From: Varunaivibrio sulfuroxidans
Lineage (GTDB): Bacteria; Pseudomonadota; Alphaproteobacteria; Rhodospirillales; Magnetovibrionaceae
DNA: 64,000 bases
Direction of reading: 5' to 3'
Assembly: GCF_029318635.1 (NCBI RefSeq)
Contig: NZ_CP119676.1
Location: forward strand, 946,614-1,010,613
How positions within the stretch are numbered: position 1 is the first letter of the stretch; each line of letters starts with the position of its first letter. The position numbers and the translations under genes are program-made. Under the pieces are notes generated by a model. It worked only from the letters and a program-made list of their open reading frames with translations. It had not been told where the DNA came from and did not search any database. Below, in pieces: positions 34,508-43,586 of this stretch.

Positions 34508-36021
34508 CCGGATCGCCCGCCATCATACGCATCAGAGAACGGCTACGCGCTTTTAAGCCGAAAACCCTGGGTGGACGGATCTACGCCTTGATGATCGCCG
34601 GTGGTTTGGCCATTGTCGGGCTATGTCTGATCGCGACGCTTTATGCCATCGACATAAATTCCCGGCTCGACCGCGCCCATTCCCTGGGCCTTGAAATGCG
34701 CGCCGCCATGGCCTTGGCGCAGGAGGATATCCGCCGGGGACGCCCCGTGCGCGATTTACAACAAGAAGCCTTCACCCGAGTGGGGCTGAAGGTGCAGTGG
34801 CGCGCCCAACACGACCCGGGCGGCTTTATTTTCGCCCGTCCACCACAAAATCTCGCCCTTCCCGCCGGGATATACGAACCGGCGTTGCCCCACGGGGTAC
34901 GCGTGCATCTTCGCGCGGGAAGATTGTCCGATCGTCAGCGCGCCGTACTGGCGCAATCTCCCGCCCTCGGCGTTTACCTGGGGACGTTGTCGCGCGAGGT
35001 CGCGCGCTTGGGCGTCGATGCACGCATCGAGGTGACGCTTTCCGACGGTTCCACGTTACTTTTCTCCGCTCCCGATTTATGGCGTGACAGCATGCGCCCG
35101 TCGGAAATGTTTGTCATTTTGGGCGTCGCCGTGGGTTTGGCTCTGATCGTTCTGGCCGGCGTCACCCAACGTCTCGCCCACCCATTCACTCGGCTGGCCC
35201 GCACCATCGCTGCGCGCAACGACGACGACCACACCCCCCTGGATGAACACCGCGGCCCCATCGAGGCCCGCGCCATGGCCGCCGCCTATAACGCCCTGTG
35301 GGCGCGGATTTCCAAAATGATGGCCGAACGCACGCGCATGCTGGCGGCGATTTCCCACGATTTGCGAACGCCCGGCACCCGCCTGCGGCTGCGCGCCGAA
35401 TTTATCGACGACGACGAGGTGCGCGGCGAAGTTCTCGGCGACCTGGACGAGATGGATGCATTATTGAACGAGGCGCTCGATTTCCTTAGCGACAACGTTC
35501 ATTCCGAAACACGCAAGATCGTCGATTTTACTTCGCTCCTAGACGCCGTCTGCACCGATTATGCCGATCTCGGCCGCCCGGTTTCGCTTGACGGCCCCCC
35601 GCCGCTGACATTTCGTCAGGTGCATACCGTGTTCGGCGGGCAGTCGGACGCCGTCGCCTTCGACGGCAAGCGCAACATCCGCATCCTGTGCCGCCCGGCG
35701 GGCTTGCGCCGGGCCTTCGTCAACCTGATCGAAAACGCGCTTAAATACGGCAGAGAGGCACGGGTCGCCATCGACGCCACCGCCGACGAGATCATCGTCA
35801 CCGTCTCCGACAAGGGGATGGGCATCCCCGAAGACGAGTGGGATAATGTCTTCTTGCCCTTTTACCGCGTCGAAGGCTCACGCGCGCGGGCGACCGGCGG
35901 CAGCGGCCTGGGGTTGGCGATCGTCAAATCGGTGATCGACGCCCACGATGGGCGCATCATCTTGGAAAACAAGCCCGAAGGCGGACTAACGGTTACGGTG
36001 CGCCTGCCACGCAGGGTGTAA
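34504..36021 (+). CDS. EnvZ-like sensor histidine kinase
   Basis: Membrane sensor kinase of 505 residues starting at GTG 34504, inside the response-regulator stop (GTGA overlap). It has two membrane segments (about 27-48 and 200-220) around a periplasmic domain, then a HAMP linker. The H-box is AAISHDLRTPGTRLRLRAEF. ATP-binding boxes are LIENALKYG (N), DKGMGIPEDEW (G1), FLPFYRVEG (F) and GGSGLGLAIVKSVIDAHDG (G2). The H-box has Gly where EnvZ has Leu (HDLRTPL). The signal is unknown. Confidence 0.94.
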   Translation: MTGSPAIIRIRERLRAFKPKTLGGRIYALMIAGGLAIVGLCLIATLYAIDINSRLDRAHSLGLEMRAAMALAQEDIRRGRPVRDLQQEAFTRVGLKVQWRAQHDPGGFIFARPPQNLALPAGIYEPALPHGVRVHLRAGRLSDRQRAVLAQSPALGVYLGTLSREVARLGVDARIEVTLSDGSTLLFSAPDLWRDSMRPSEMFVILGVAVGLALIVLAGVTQRLAHPFTRLARTIAARNDDDHTPLDEHRGPIEARAMAAAYNALWARISKMMAERTRMLAAISHDLRTPGTRLRLRAEFIDDDEVRGEVLGDLDEMDALLNEALDFLSDNVHSETRKIVDFTSLLDAVCTDYADLGRPVSLDGPPPLTFRQVHTVFGGQSDAVAFDGKRNIRILCRPAGLRRAFVNLIENALKYGREARVAIDATADEIIVTVSDKGMGIPEDEWDNVFLPFYRVEGSRARATGGSGLGLAIVKSVIDAHDGRIILENKPEGGLTVTVRLPRRV

Positions 36022-36055
36022 CGCGGAACATTCCCGCCATCGAAAGGCACGAAAA

Positions 36056-36439
36056 ATGAAAGTACGCGGCGTTTTGACAAGAATATTCCTGGAGCCTTCG
36101 CGACTAAACGAAACCGTTTCTTTTTACGAAGACCTCCTTGGCGAAAAATGCGCACTACGCTTCGAATACCCGGAAAAGGGATTGGAACTGGCGCGCATTG
36201 GAACCTTTTTATTGATTGCGGGCTCCGCCGATCGGGTAAGACCCTTCGAAAACACGCGCGTGACCTTCCTTGTCGATTCGATGGAGGATTTTGAAAAATT
36301 TTTCCGCAATCACGAGGCGTCGGGAGCATCGATATTGGACACCCCGAAAGAGGTTCCCAGCGGCGTGAACATGCGCGTCAAACATCCCGATGGTTTGGTC
36401 GCCGAGTATGTCGAACTCACCGCCTCGGATCGCGCCTAA
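36056..36439 (+). CDS. VOC-family (glyoxalase-like) protein
   Basis: A 127-residue single-domain protein of the vicinal-oxygen-chelate fold: VLTRIFLEPSRLNETVSFYEDLLGEKCALRFEYPEKGLELARIG, then VTFLVDSMEDFEKFFRNHEASGASIL and a final HPDGLVAEYVEL. The usual first metal His near the N-terminus is not evident, so an enzymatic role is unsure. It follows the kinase by 34 bp and may share its transcript. Confidence 0.85.
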   Translation: MKVRGVLTRIFLEPSRLNETVSFYEDLLGEKCALRFEYPEKGLELARIGTFLLIAGSADRVRPFENTRVTFLVDSMEDFEKFFRNHEASGASILDTPKEVPSGVNMRVKHPDGLVAEYVELTASDRA

Positions 36440-36455
36440 CAAAACCGCCGCCGGC

Positions 36456-36480
36456 GCGCCCCCGCCAAGGGGGCAAGCGC
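36456..36480 (-). terminator. Possible terminator of the sugar ABC operon
   Basis: A CCCCC/GGGGG stem with flanking GCGC lies just after the ATPase stop. On the minus strand a short GGTTTTG follows. It is a weak match to an intrinsic terminator. Confidence 0.4.
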
Positions 36481-36482
36481 CT

Positions 36483-37598
36483 TTAAATCCGCGCGCCGCT
36501 TTCGGGGTCGAACAGGTTGGCCTTGTTCATGTCGATCATGAAACGCATGGTTTGTCCGGGGGCCACGGCGTGGGACGGGCGCACCCGGGCGACCACTTCG
36601 GCCCCGCCCAGGGAAAAGAAGGTCATGGTGTCCGCCCCGGTGGGCTCCAAGACATCGACCGCACATTCGAAATCGAAGTGGTGACCGCTGTTCTTCACAT
36701 CCGCCTCACGGTAATGGGTCACCGATTCGGGTCGAATGCCGAAGACGACGTCCCGCCCCAGCCAATCGCCCGTACGTTCGGGCGCATTGACTAGGGGCAG
36801 GAAAATCGCGCCGCCGTTCTTCATCGCGATACTGACCCCCAGACGGTCGCCCTCCTGAACTACCGTCGCGGGGATGAAGTTCATCGACGGCGAGCCGATA
36901 AAACCGGCGACGAAGATGTTCGCCGGTTCTTCGTAGATCGTCTGCGGATCGGCGAACTGCTGCAAGATACCGTCCTTCATCACGGCGATCCGGGTCGCCA
37001 GAGTCATCGCCTCGATCTGATCGTGGGTGACGTAGACGATCGTCGCCCCCAGACGCTGGTGCAGTTTCTTGATTTCCGTGCGCATCTCGACCCGCAGCTT
37101 GGCGTCCAGGTTGGACAGCGGCTCGTCGAACAGGAAAACGTCGGGATTGCGCACCAGGGCGCGGCCCATCGCCACGCGTTGGCGTTGGCCGCCGGACAGT
37201 TGCGACGGCTTGCGGTCGAGCAGTTCTTCGATCTGCAGCAGATCGGCGACGGCGTGCACCGCCTTTTCCCGCTCATTGGCGGGAATTTTACGAATTTCCA
37301 TCCCGAAGGTGATATTTTTACGCACCGTCATATTGGGGTACAGGGCATACGATTGAAACACCATCGCGATGTTGCGATCCTTCGGGGCGACGTCGTTAAC
37401 CTGGCGATCGCCGATCTGGATAGCGCCATCGCTGAGTTCTTCGAGTCCCGCCACCAGATTGAGCAGGGTCGATTTGCCGCACCCGGACGGGCCGACCAGA
37501 ACCAGGAATTCCCCGTCTTCGATCTCGATGTTGATGTTTTTAAGAATTTCAACCGAGCCGAAGCTTTTCTTGACGTCGGAAATGGTCAAAGAGGCCAT
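36483..37598 (-). CDS. Sugar ABC transporter ATPase (MalK/UgpC type)
   Basis: Energises the GtsABC-like importer. The 371-residue protein has Walker A GPSGCGKSTLLNLVAG, Q-loop MVFQSYALYPNMTV, signature LSGGQRQRVAMGRALV, Walker B VFLFDEPLSNLDAKL and the H-loop VTHDQIEAMTLA, followed by a C-terminal MOP/TOBE-type domain (PATVVQEGDRLGVSI to FGIRPESVTHY). This is the CUT1 family architecture. It is the last gene of the operon, 4 bp after the MalG-like permease. Confidence 0.95.
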   Translation of the reverse strand: MASLTISDVKKSFGSVEILKNINIEIEDGEFLVLVGPSGCGKSTLLNLVAGLEELSDGAIQIGDRQVNDVAPKDRNIAMVFQSYALYPNMTVRKNITFGMEIRKIPANEREKAVHAVADLLQIEELLDRKPSQLSGGQRQRVAMGRALVRNPDVFLFDEPLSNLDAKLRVEMRTEIKKLHQRLGATIVYVTHDQIEAMTLATRIAVMKDGILQQFADPQTIYEEPANIFVAGFIGSPSMNFIPATVVQEGDRLGVSIAMKNGGAIFLPLVNAPERTGDWLGRDVVFGIRPESVTHYREADVKNSGHHFDFECAVDVLEPTGADTMTFFSLGGAEVVARVRPSHAVAPGQTMRFMIDMNKANLFDPESGARI

Positions 37599-37602
37599 GG
37601 AA

Positions 37603-38490
37603 TTATCCTTTCACGGAACCGGCGGTCAAACCGCGGACAAAATATTTTCCGGCGAAAATGTAAACGATCAGCGTCGGCAGACCGGTCATGATCGCCGCCG
37701 CCATATCGACGTTGTAGCGTTTGACACCGGTCGTGGTGTTGACCAGGTTGTTCAAGGCCACCGTCATCGGCTGCGACGCGCCCGAGGTAAACGATGCGCC
37801 GAATAGAAAATCGTTCCAGATCTGGGTGAACTGCCAAATCACGCTGACGACGATGATCGGCAGGGCGATCGGCACCATGATGCGCCAAAAAATGGTGAAA
37901 AACCCCGCCCCGTCGATGGTCGCCGCCTTCACCAATTCGCCGGGAATGCCGACGAAATAATTGCGGAAAAACAAGGTGGTGAACGCCAGCCCATAGACCA
38001 CGTGAACCAAAATCAAGCCCGGTATCGAGTTCGACAGGCCGATGATCCCAAGCACCCGGGCCATCGGCAGAATAATCACCTGAAAAGGAATGAAGCAGCC
38101 GAACAGCATCATCGCAAAGATGACGTTGGCCCCCTTAAACCGCCATTTGGTCAGGGCGTAGCCGTTAATCGCCCCCAGGGCGGTCGATATCACGACTCCC
38201 GGCACCGCGATCAAAACCGAATTCCAGAAAAAGGGCCGCACGCCGTGACAATTCACGCCGATGCACGCCTGATCCCAAGCGTGACTCCAGGCGTCCAAAG
38301 ACACCACGCGGGGCAATGAGATCAGCGTGCCCTCGCGAATTTCGCTGAGCGATTTGACCGACGTCGTCACCATCACGAAAAGCGGCGCCAGATAATACAA
38401 TGCGAAGAGGATGAGGACGCCGTACAGCAGGCCGCGCAGCAGCACGCTTTTGAGCCTTGATGGGCTTGAAGGAAAAGCCGCTTCAACCAT
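37603..38490 (-). CDS. Sugar ABC transporter permease, MalG type
   Basis: Inner-membrane permease of 295 residues with about six membrane segments. The EAA-like loop is ELVKAATIDGAGFFTIFWRIMVPIALPIIVV, which docks to the ATPase. It pairs with the neighbouring MalF-like permease, whose 3' end it overlaps by 8 nt. Sequence around ALTKWRFKGANVIFAMMLFGCFIPFQVIILPMARVLGI is typical of glucose/mannose-type GtsC. Confidence 0.93.
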   Translation of the reverse strand: MVEAAFPSSPSRLKSVLLRGLLYGVLILFALYYLAPLFVMVTTSVKSLSEIREGTLISLPRVVSLDAWSHAWDQACIGVNCHGVRPFFWNSVLIAVPGVVISTALGAINGYALTKWRFKGANVIFAMMLFGCFIPFQVIILPMARVLGIIGLSNSIPGLILVHVVYGLAFTTLFFRNYFVGIPGELVKAATIDGAGFFTIFWRIMVPIALPIIVVSVIWQFTQIWNDFLFGASFTSGASQPMTVALNNLVNTTTGVKRYNVDMAAAIMTGLPTLIVYIFAGKYFVRGLTAGSVKG

Positions 38491-39466
38491 TTTTCGTCCC
38501 CCCCCTCAGTTCGGAATATAGATACGGCACGATGATCGCCATCACGGTGGCCAGCATCATCATCGCGCTGGCGGCGCCCAATCCCATTTCGTTGCGATTG
38601 AAGGTCATGGTGTACATGAAGGTCGCCGGAAGGTCGGTGGCATAGCCCGGCCCCCCGCCCGTTAAGGCGATCACCAGATCGAAGCTTTTTACCGCAAGAT
38701 GGGCCAGGATCACGATCGCGCTGAGGAATACGGGGCGGATCGAAGGTAAAATAATGCCCATATAAATACGCGTCATCGAGGCGCCGTCCATGTGGGCGGC
38801 CTTGATGATGTCCTGATCGACGCCGCGCAGCGCCGCCAGGAACAACGCCATGACAAAACCCGACGACTGCCAAATTCCGGCGATCACCACCGTATAGATG
38901 GCCATTTTCGGATTAATCAACCAATCGAAGGAGGCTCCCGCGAAACCGATATCGTGCAGGGTCTTCTCCAAGCCTAAGCCGGGGTTCAAAATCCATTTCC
39001 AAGTGGTGCCGGTGACGATGAACGAGAGCGCCATGGGATACAGGAAAATCGTGCGCAAAGTGCCCTCGGCGCGAATGCGCTGATCGAGCAAGATCGCGAG
39101 GACGATCCCGATCAACAGGCACCCGCCGATAAACAACCCACCGAAAACAAAGAGATTTTCCACCGAGACGTACCAGCGCGGCATACTCCACAGGCGGACG
39201 TATTGGCGCAACCCGGCCCAGTCGTAACTGGGCAACATGCGCGAGTTGGTGAACGAAATATACGCCGTCCACAGGATGAAACCATAGACGAAAACCAACG
39301 ATACGGCGAAGGACGGCGCCACGACCAATTGCGATAAATGCGCCTGAATGCGCGCGCCGATGGTGCGCCGGGGAATTCGTCCGTGCCGGGGCGAGAGCGC
39401 CGATACGCCGGATGGCGAAGGGGGCGATGGGGGGGACGGCGGATGCGTCACGCGTTGTTCCTCCAC
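38483..39466 (-). CDS. Sugar ABC transporter permease, MalF type
   Basis: A 327-residue inner-membrane permease with a Pro/Ser-rich N-terminal tail and about six membrane segments. The EAA-like loop is QDIIKAAHMDGASMTRIYMGIILPSIRPVFLSAI. KWILNPGLGLEKTLHDIGF is also typical of CUT1 GtsB-type permeases. It is the third gene of the operon after the two binding-protein genes. The N-terminal tail (THPPSPPSPPSPSGVSALSP) is longer than usual. Confidence 0.93.
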   Translation of the reverse strand: MEEQRVTHPPSPPSPPSPSGVSALSPRHGRIPRRTIGARIQAHLSQLVVAPSFAVSLVFVYGFILWTAYISFTNSRMLPSYDWAGLRQYVRLWSMPRWYVSVENLFVFGGLFIGGCLLIGIVLAILLDQRIRAEGTLRTIFLYPMALSFIVTGTTWKWILNPGLGLEKTLHDIGFAGASFDWLINPKMAIYTVVIAGIWQSSGFVMALFLAALRGVDQDIIKAAHMDGASMTRIYMGIILPSIRPVFLSAIVILAHLAVKSFDLVIALTGGGPGYATDLPATFMYTMTFNRNEMGLGAASAMMMLATVMAIIVPYLYSELRGGTKNG

Positions 39467-39599
39467 TGTTCGGAAACGACGGCCCTCAAAGCCGCCGCAC
39501 CGGGGTGTGCGATGCGCCGTCCCTTAAATCTATTCGGGACGGCGCTCTTCACATTCTTTTTATGCTTTTTATGATGTACGAACCGTAGGCGTTTCGCGC

Positions 39600-40868
39600 T
39601 TAGCTTTTAGCCAGATCGACGGCCTCGGCAAGGCGTTTGACCGCCTCTTTCGACGACATGTTGGAATTGAAATGCGCCGTGACGACATCGATGATCGCAC
39701 CGGAAAGATTACCCGGCAACGCAATCCCGTGGGCCATCGACGGCACCAACGTATTGTTCTTCATAGCGGACTTGAGGTCGGCCAGGGATTTCAACGCGCA
39801 GCTGTCGAATTTCCCCATCGGCACATCGAGGCGCGCCGGGATCGACCCCTTGTACAGATTGAAGGTCTCCTGGAATTTCTTGCCCAAGATCAGCTTCGCC
39901 AGCAACTTCTGACCTTCGATCTTGTCCTTGCCCTTGACTTTGAACATCACCAGACTGTCGCTGTTGAGGATAAAGGCGCCGCCCTTGGTCGGCGTCGGCG
40001 CGCACAGGAAATCCTTGCCCGGAACCTTACCCGCGGCCAAAAATTCACCCTTCGCCCAATCGCCCATGATCTGCATCGCGGCCTTGCCGTTCATCACCAT
40101 GTTGGTCGCCAGATTCCACTCGCGTCCCGAGAAATCGGCATCGACGTCGCCGCGAATTTTACGCATCTGGTCGAACACCTTGATCATGGTGTCGCTTTTC
40201 AAGGCGTTGTCGTCCAGCTCAACCAAGGCCTTGCGGTAAAAATCGGCCCCACCGATCCCCATCACCACGGTTTCGAAGATGGTGGCGTCTTGCCAGGGCT
40301 GGCCGCCATGGGCCAGCGGCGTGATGCCCTTGGCCTTCAGCTTGTCGGCGACGGTGTTGAACTCGGCCCACGTGGTCGGAATTTTCGCGCCGACCTCGGC
40401 GAGCAACTTGGGGTTCGCCCAAATCCAGTTCACGCGATGAATGTTCACCGGAACGGCGACATAATCGCCCTTGTACTTGACAATTTTTTGCAACATCGGC
40501 GGGATCACTTTGTCCCAGCCTTCTTTTTTGGCGACATCGTCGAGGTTGGCGACCACGCCCTGGGCCGCCCATTCCTGGATCGCCGGTCCTTTCAGCTGCA
40601 CCGCGGTCGGCGGATCGCCCGCCAGAACCCGGGCGCGCAGCACGGTCATCGCTGCAGACCCGCCACCCCCGGCGACGGGGCTGTCGATCCATTTACCGCC
40701 ATGGGCGGTAAAATCGTCCTTCAACGCCTTGAGGGCCTTCGCCTCGCCGCCCGACGTCCACCAATGCAGAACCTCGACCGTCGGTTGCCCGGCGAGCGCG
40801 CCGGTGGCGCCGCCCGCCAAAATCCCCACGGCCGCACCGGCCGCAAGCAATGTCCGTTTGAAACCCAT
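39600..40868 (-). CDS. Sugar ABC binding protein, GtsA-like, copy 1
   Basis: Periplasmic receptor for a sugar, 422 residues. A signal peptide (LAAGAAVGILAGGATGALAG) is followed by VEVLHWWTSGGEAKALKALKDDF, DSPVAGGGGSAAMTVLRARVLAG and YVAVPVNIHRVNWIWANPKLL, all close to the Pseudomonas glucose/mannose protein GtsA. About 93% of positions match copy 2 (29 differences). Differences include Trp36 here against Tyr36 in copy 2 and QDATIFETVVMG against QDAILFENVVLG. This copy lies next to the permease genes. Confidence 0.94.
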   Translation of the reverse strand: MGFKRTLLAAGAAVGILAGGATGALAGQPTVEVLHWWTSGGEAKALKALKDDFTAHGGKWIDSPVAGGGGSAAMTVLRARVLAGDPPTAVQLKGPAIQEWAAQGVVANLDDVAKKEGWDKVIPPMLQKIVKYKGDYVAVPVNIHRVNWIWANPKLLAEVGAKIPTTWAEFNTVADKLKAKGITPLAHGGQPWQDATIFETVVMGIGGADFYRKALVELDDNALKSDTMIKVFDQMRKIRGDVDADFSGREWNLATNMVMNGKAAMQIMGDWAKGEFLAAGKVPGKDFLCAPTPTKGGAFILNSDSLVMFKVKGKDKIEGQKLLAKLILGKKFQETFNLYKGSIPARLDVPMGKFDSCALKSLADLKSAMKNNTLVPSMAHGIALPGNLSGAIIDVVTAHFNSNMSSKEAVKRLAEAVDLAKS

Positions 40869-40920
40869 TTTTGTTCTCCCTGAGATTTAAGCCTGAAATT
40901 GAACCCTAAGATTGAGGCGC

Positions 40921-41026
40921 CGATTATGGTCCGGTATTTTAAGGGGGCAAAAAACTTACGTCGCAATAAAACTGTAACCGTTGTTTTCAAACCTCCGGGG
41001 GAGATACAAACCGTTACACGGTTTGT
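40921..41026 (-). promoter_or_regulatory. Conserved promoter/operator region of binding-protein copy 1
   Basis: The sequence shares long blocks with the region upstream of copy 2: CGATTATGG, CCGGTATTTTAAG and GCAATAAAACTGTAACCGTT. It holds a half-palindromic CTGTAACCGTTG (40972-40983) and an inverted repeat ACAAACCG-N5-CGGTTTGT (41006-41026). The core TGTAACCGTT is close to the LacI-type palindrome at 48875. On the minus strand TTGCGA and TTAAAA, 18 nt apart, could be the promoter. Confidence 0.55.
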
Positions 41027-41139
41027 GCCCCATTGAAAGGACGCCGCCATCGGCAAGGACGGGGCGAAGGGCCCGCTCTGTCCTCGATCCCCGCCGAAAT
41101 TGCGCGGCGGCGGCCCGAAAGTCGCCGCGCCAAGGATGC

Positions 41140-42408
41140 TCAGCTTCTGGCCAGATCAAGTGCGGCGACGAGACGTTTGACCGCCTCTTTCGACGACATG
41201 TTGGAATTGAAATGCGCGGCGACGACATCGGTAATCGCCCCGGTCAGATTACCCGGCAACGCCATGTTGACCGCCATCGAGGGCACCACGGCGCCCTTTT
41301 TCATCGCCGATTTCAGATCGGCCAGGGATTTCAACGCGCAGCTGTCGAATTTCCCCATCGGCACGTCGAGGCGCGCCGGAATCGACCCCTTGTACAGATT
41401 GAAGGTCTCCTGGAATTTCTTGCCCAAGATCAGCTTCGCCAGCAACTTCTGGCCCTCGATCTTGTCCTTGCCCTTGACCTTGAACATCATCATGCTGTCG
41501 CTATTCAAATCGAAGGCGCCGCCCTTTGTCGGCGTCGGCGCGCACAGGAAATCCTTGCCCGGAACCTTACCCGCGGCCAAAAATTCACCCTTCGCCCAAT
41601 CGCCCATGATCTGCATCGCGGCCTTGCCGTTCATCACCATGTTGGTCGCCAGATTCCAGTCGCGTCCCGAGAAATCGGCATCGACGTCGCCGCGAATTTT
41701 ACGCATTTGGTCGAACACCTTGATCATGGTGTCGCTTTTCAAGGCGTTGTCGTCCAGCTCAACCAAGGCCTTGCGGTAAAAGTCCGCGCCACCGATCCCC
41801 AGCACCACGTTCTCGAAAAGAATGGCGTCTTGCCAGGGCTGTCCGCCATGGGCCAGCGGCGTGATGCCCTTGGCCTTCAACTTGTCGGCGACGGTGTTGA
41901 ACTCGGCCCACGTGGTCGGAATTTTCGCGCCGACCTCGGCGAGCAACTTGGGGTTCGCCCAAATCCAGTTCACGCGATGGATGTTCACCGGAACGGCAAC
42001 GTAGTGCCCGTCATATTTGACGAGTTTTTGAAGCATGGGCGGGATCACTTTGTCCCAGCCTTCTTTTTTGGCGACGTCGTCGAGGTTGGCGACCACGCCC
42101 TGGGCCGCCCATTCCTGGATCGCCGGTCCCTTCAGCTGCACCGCGGTCGGCGGATCGCCCGCCAGAACCCGGGCGCGCAGCACGGTCATCGCTGCAGACC
42201 CGCCACCCCCGGCGACGGGGCTGTCGATCCATTTACCACCATGGGCGACGAAATCGTCCTTCAACGCCTTGAGGGCCTTCGCCTCACCGCCCGAGGTCCA
42301 ATAGTGCAAAACTTCGACGGTCGGCTGATCGGCGAGCGCGCCGGTGGCGCCGCCCGCCAAAATCCCCGCGGCCGCACCGGCCGCAAGCAATGTCCGTTTG
42401 AAACCCAT
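41140..42408 (-). CDS. Sugar ABC binding protein, GtsA-like, copy 2
   Basis: Tandem paralogue of the receptor at 39600-40868, same length (422 aa), with the signal peptide ending GGATGALAD. Near the N-terminus it reads VEVLHYWTSGGE, with Tyr where copy 1 and GtsA have Trp. The C-terminal 60 residues are the most changed (KKGAVVPSMAVNMALPGNLTGAITDVVAAHF). It is first in the operon on the minus strand. Both copies are intact, so both may serve the one permease set. Confidence 0.94.
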   Translation of the reverse strand: MGFKRTLLAAGAAAGILAGGATGALADQPTVEVLHYWTSGGEAKALKALKDDFVAHGGKWIDSPVAGGGGSAAMTVLRARVLAGDPPTAVQLKGPAIQEWAAQGVVANLDDVAKKEGWDKVIPPMLQKLVKYDGHYVAVPVNIHRVNWIWANPKLLAEVGAKIPTTWAEFNTVADKLKAKGITPLAHGGQPWQDAILFENVVLGIGGADFYRKALVELDDNALKSDTMIKVFDQMRKIRGDVDADFSGRDWNLATNMVMNGKAAMQIMGDWAKGEFLAAGKVPGKDFLCAPTPTKGGAFDLNSDSMMMFKVKGKDKIEGQKLLAKLILGKKFQETFNLYKGSIPARLDVPMGKFDSCALKSLADLKSAMKKGAVVPSMAVNMALPGNLTGAITDVVAAHFNSNMSSKEAVKRLVAALDLARS

Positions 42409-42457
42409 TGGTCTTCCTCCCTTTATATACTTATAAGTGCTATATATTTATAAGCAC

Positions 42458-42558
42458 CGATTATGGCCCGGTATTTTAAGGAAGCTAAAAATTTACGCCG
42501 CAATAAAACTGTAACCGTTGTTTGCAACATCCGGCAATCGACACAAACCGTTACACAC
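42458..42558 (-). promoter_or_regulatory. Conserved promoter/operator region of binding-protein copy 2
   Basis: Matches the region of copy 1: CGATTATGG, CCGGTATTTTAAG, GCAATAAAACTGTAACCGTTG and ACAAACCGTTACAC. The CGGTTTGT arm present in copy 1 is not kept here. Candidate operator half-sites are CTGTAACCGTTG (42509-42520) and ACAAACCGTTACAC (42543-42556). It also faces the SDR gene and may control both directions. Confidence 0.55.
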
Positions 42559-42769
42559 TTTAATTTCAACAGGGCCACGAAATCGGAAATAAACAGACGA
42601 TGAGGAAACCGCGGGGGGACATTTTCGAGCGCCACGGCGCCTTCCTCGCGCGCCACCGGATTGGCGCATTGCATCTTGGCTCATATCGGCGTTTATTCAT
42701 GAGCATAGAGGACATCGAGCGCCACGCTCTGGAGCAAGCGTGCGCGATAGCAAAGGACGGAGCACCGCA

Positions 42770-43570
42770 GTGAACATAGACTTATCGGACCGCGTCATCA
42801 TCATAACGGGATCGTCCGGTGGAATCGGTTGGGCGATCGCCCGCGAGGTTCATGCCAGCGGGGCGCGGGTCGTTCTTCATGGTACGCGCGAGGAAGCCTT
42901 GCGCGAGAAGGTTCGCGAACTGGACGCCGACGAAACGAGCAAACGGGCGGACTGGGTTTCCGCCGATCTGGCCGACCCCGAGGCGCCGGCGCGGATTATC
43001 GCCAAGGCCGTTGACACCTTTGGCCGATTGGATGGGCTGGTTAACAACGCCGGAATTTTTCCACGCAACAATCTGACCTCCATCACCGTCGATGATTTCG
43101 AGCATATTTTCGCCGTCAACGCCCGCGCTCCATTGTTCCTATGTCAAGGCGCGGCGGCCCGGTTCCGCGCACAGAAATCGCCGGGGTCGATTGTCAACAT
43201 CGGCTCCATCAACGCCCACTGCGGACAAAGCGACATCCTCGCCTATTCGATGTCCAAGGGCGCGCTGCAAACAATGACCCGCAACCTCGGCGACGCCCTG
43301 GGCGCGGAGGGTATCCGCGTCAACCAATTGAACGTCGGGTGGACCTACACCGACACCGAACACAAGGTGCAACTGGCCGAGGGCCGCCCGGAAAACTGGC
43401 TGGAACAGGTGCCGAAAGTATTCGCCCCGTCCGGCTCTATCCTGCGTCCCGAACAGATCGCACCCCATGCGGTGTTCTGGCTGTCCGACGCATCGTGGCC
43501 GATCAACGGCCAAGTCTACGAGGTCGAGCAGTACCCCGTTATCGGCCGCAACAAAATCAACGAGGGATAA
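42770..43570 (+). CDS. SDR-family sugar dehydrogenase
   Basis: NAD(P)-dependent oxidoreductase, probably the first step, oxidising the imported sugar to a lactone. From GTG 42770 (VNIDLSDRV, GGAG site upstream) the 266-residue protein has the cofactor motif TGSSGGIGWAIA, NNAG in VNNAGIFPRN, and the catalytic Ser...Tyr-x3-Lys in NIGSINAHCGQSDILAYSMSKGALQ. A GTG at 42740 would add 10 residues. It heads the plus-strand sugar-acid operon. The substrate is inferred from context only. Confidence 0.9.
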   Translation: MNIDLSDRVIIITGSSGGIGWAIAREVHASGARVVLHGTREEALREKVRELDADETSKRADWVSADLADPEAPARIIAKAVDTFGRLDGLVNNAGIFPRNNLTSITVDDFEHIFAVNARAPLFLCQGAAARFRAQKSPGSIVNIGSINAHCGQSDILAYSMSKGALQTMTRNLGDALGAEGIRVNQLNVGWTYTDTEHKVQLAEGRPENWLEQVPKVFAPSGSILRPEQIAPHAVFWLSDASWPINGQVYEVEQYPVIGRNKINEG

Positions 43571-43586
43571 GCGAGGGACTTTGACA

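Noticed and set aside
39672..42453. Two similar plus-strand ORFs (403 and 490 aa) opposite the receptor genes
   Set aside because: They resemble each other only because the receptor genes on the other strand are duplicates. Composition is typical of antisense frames.
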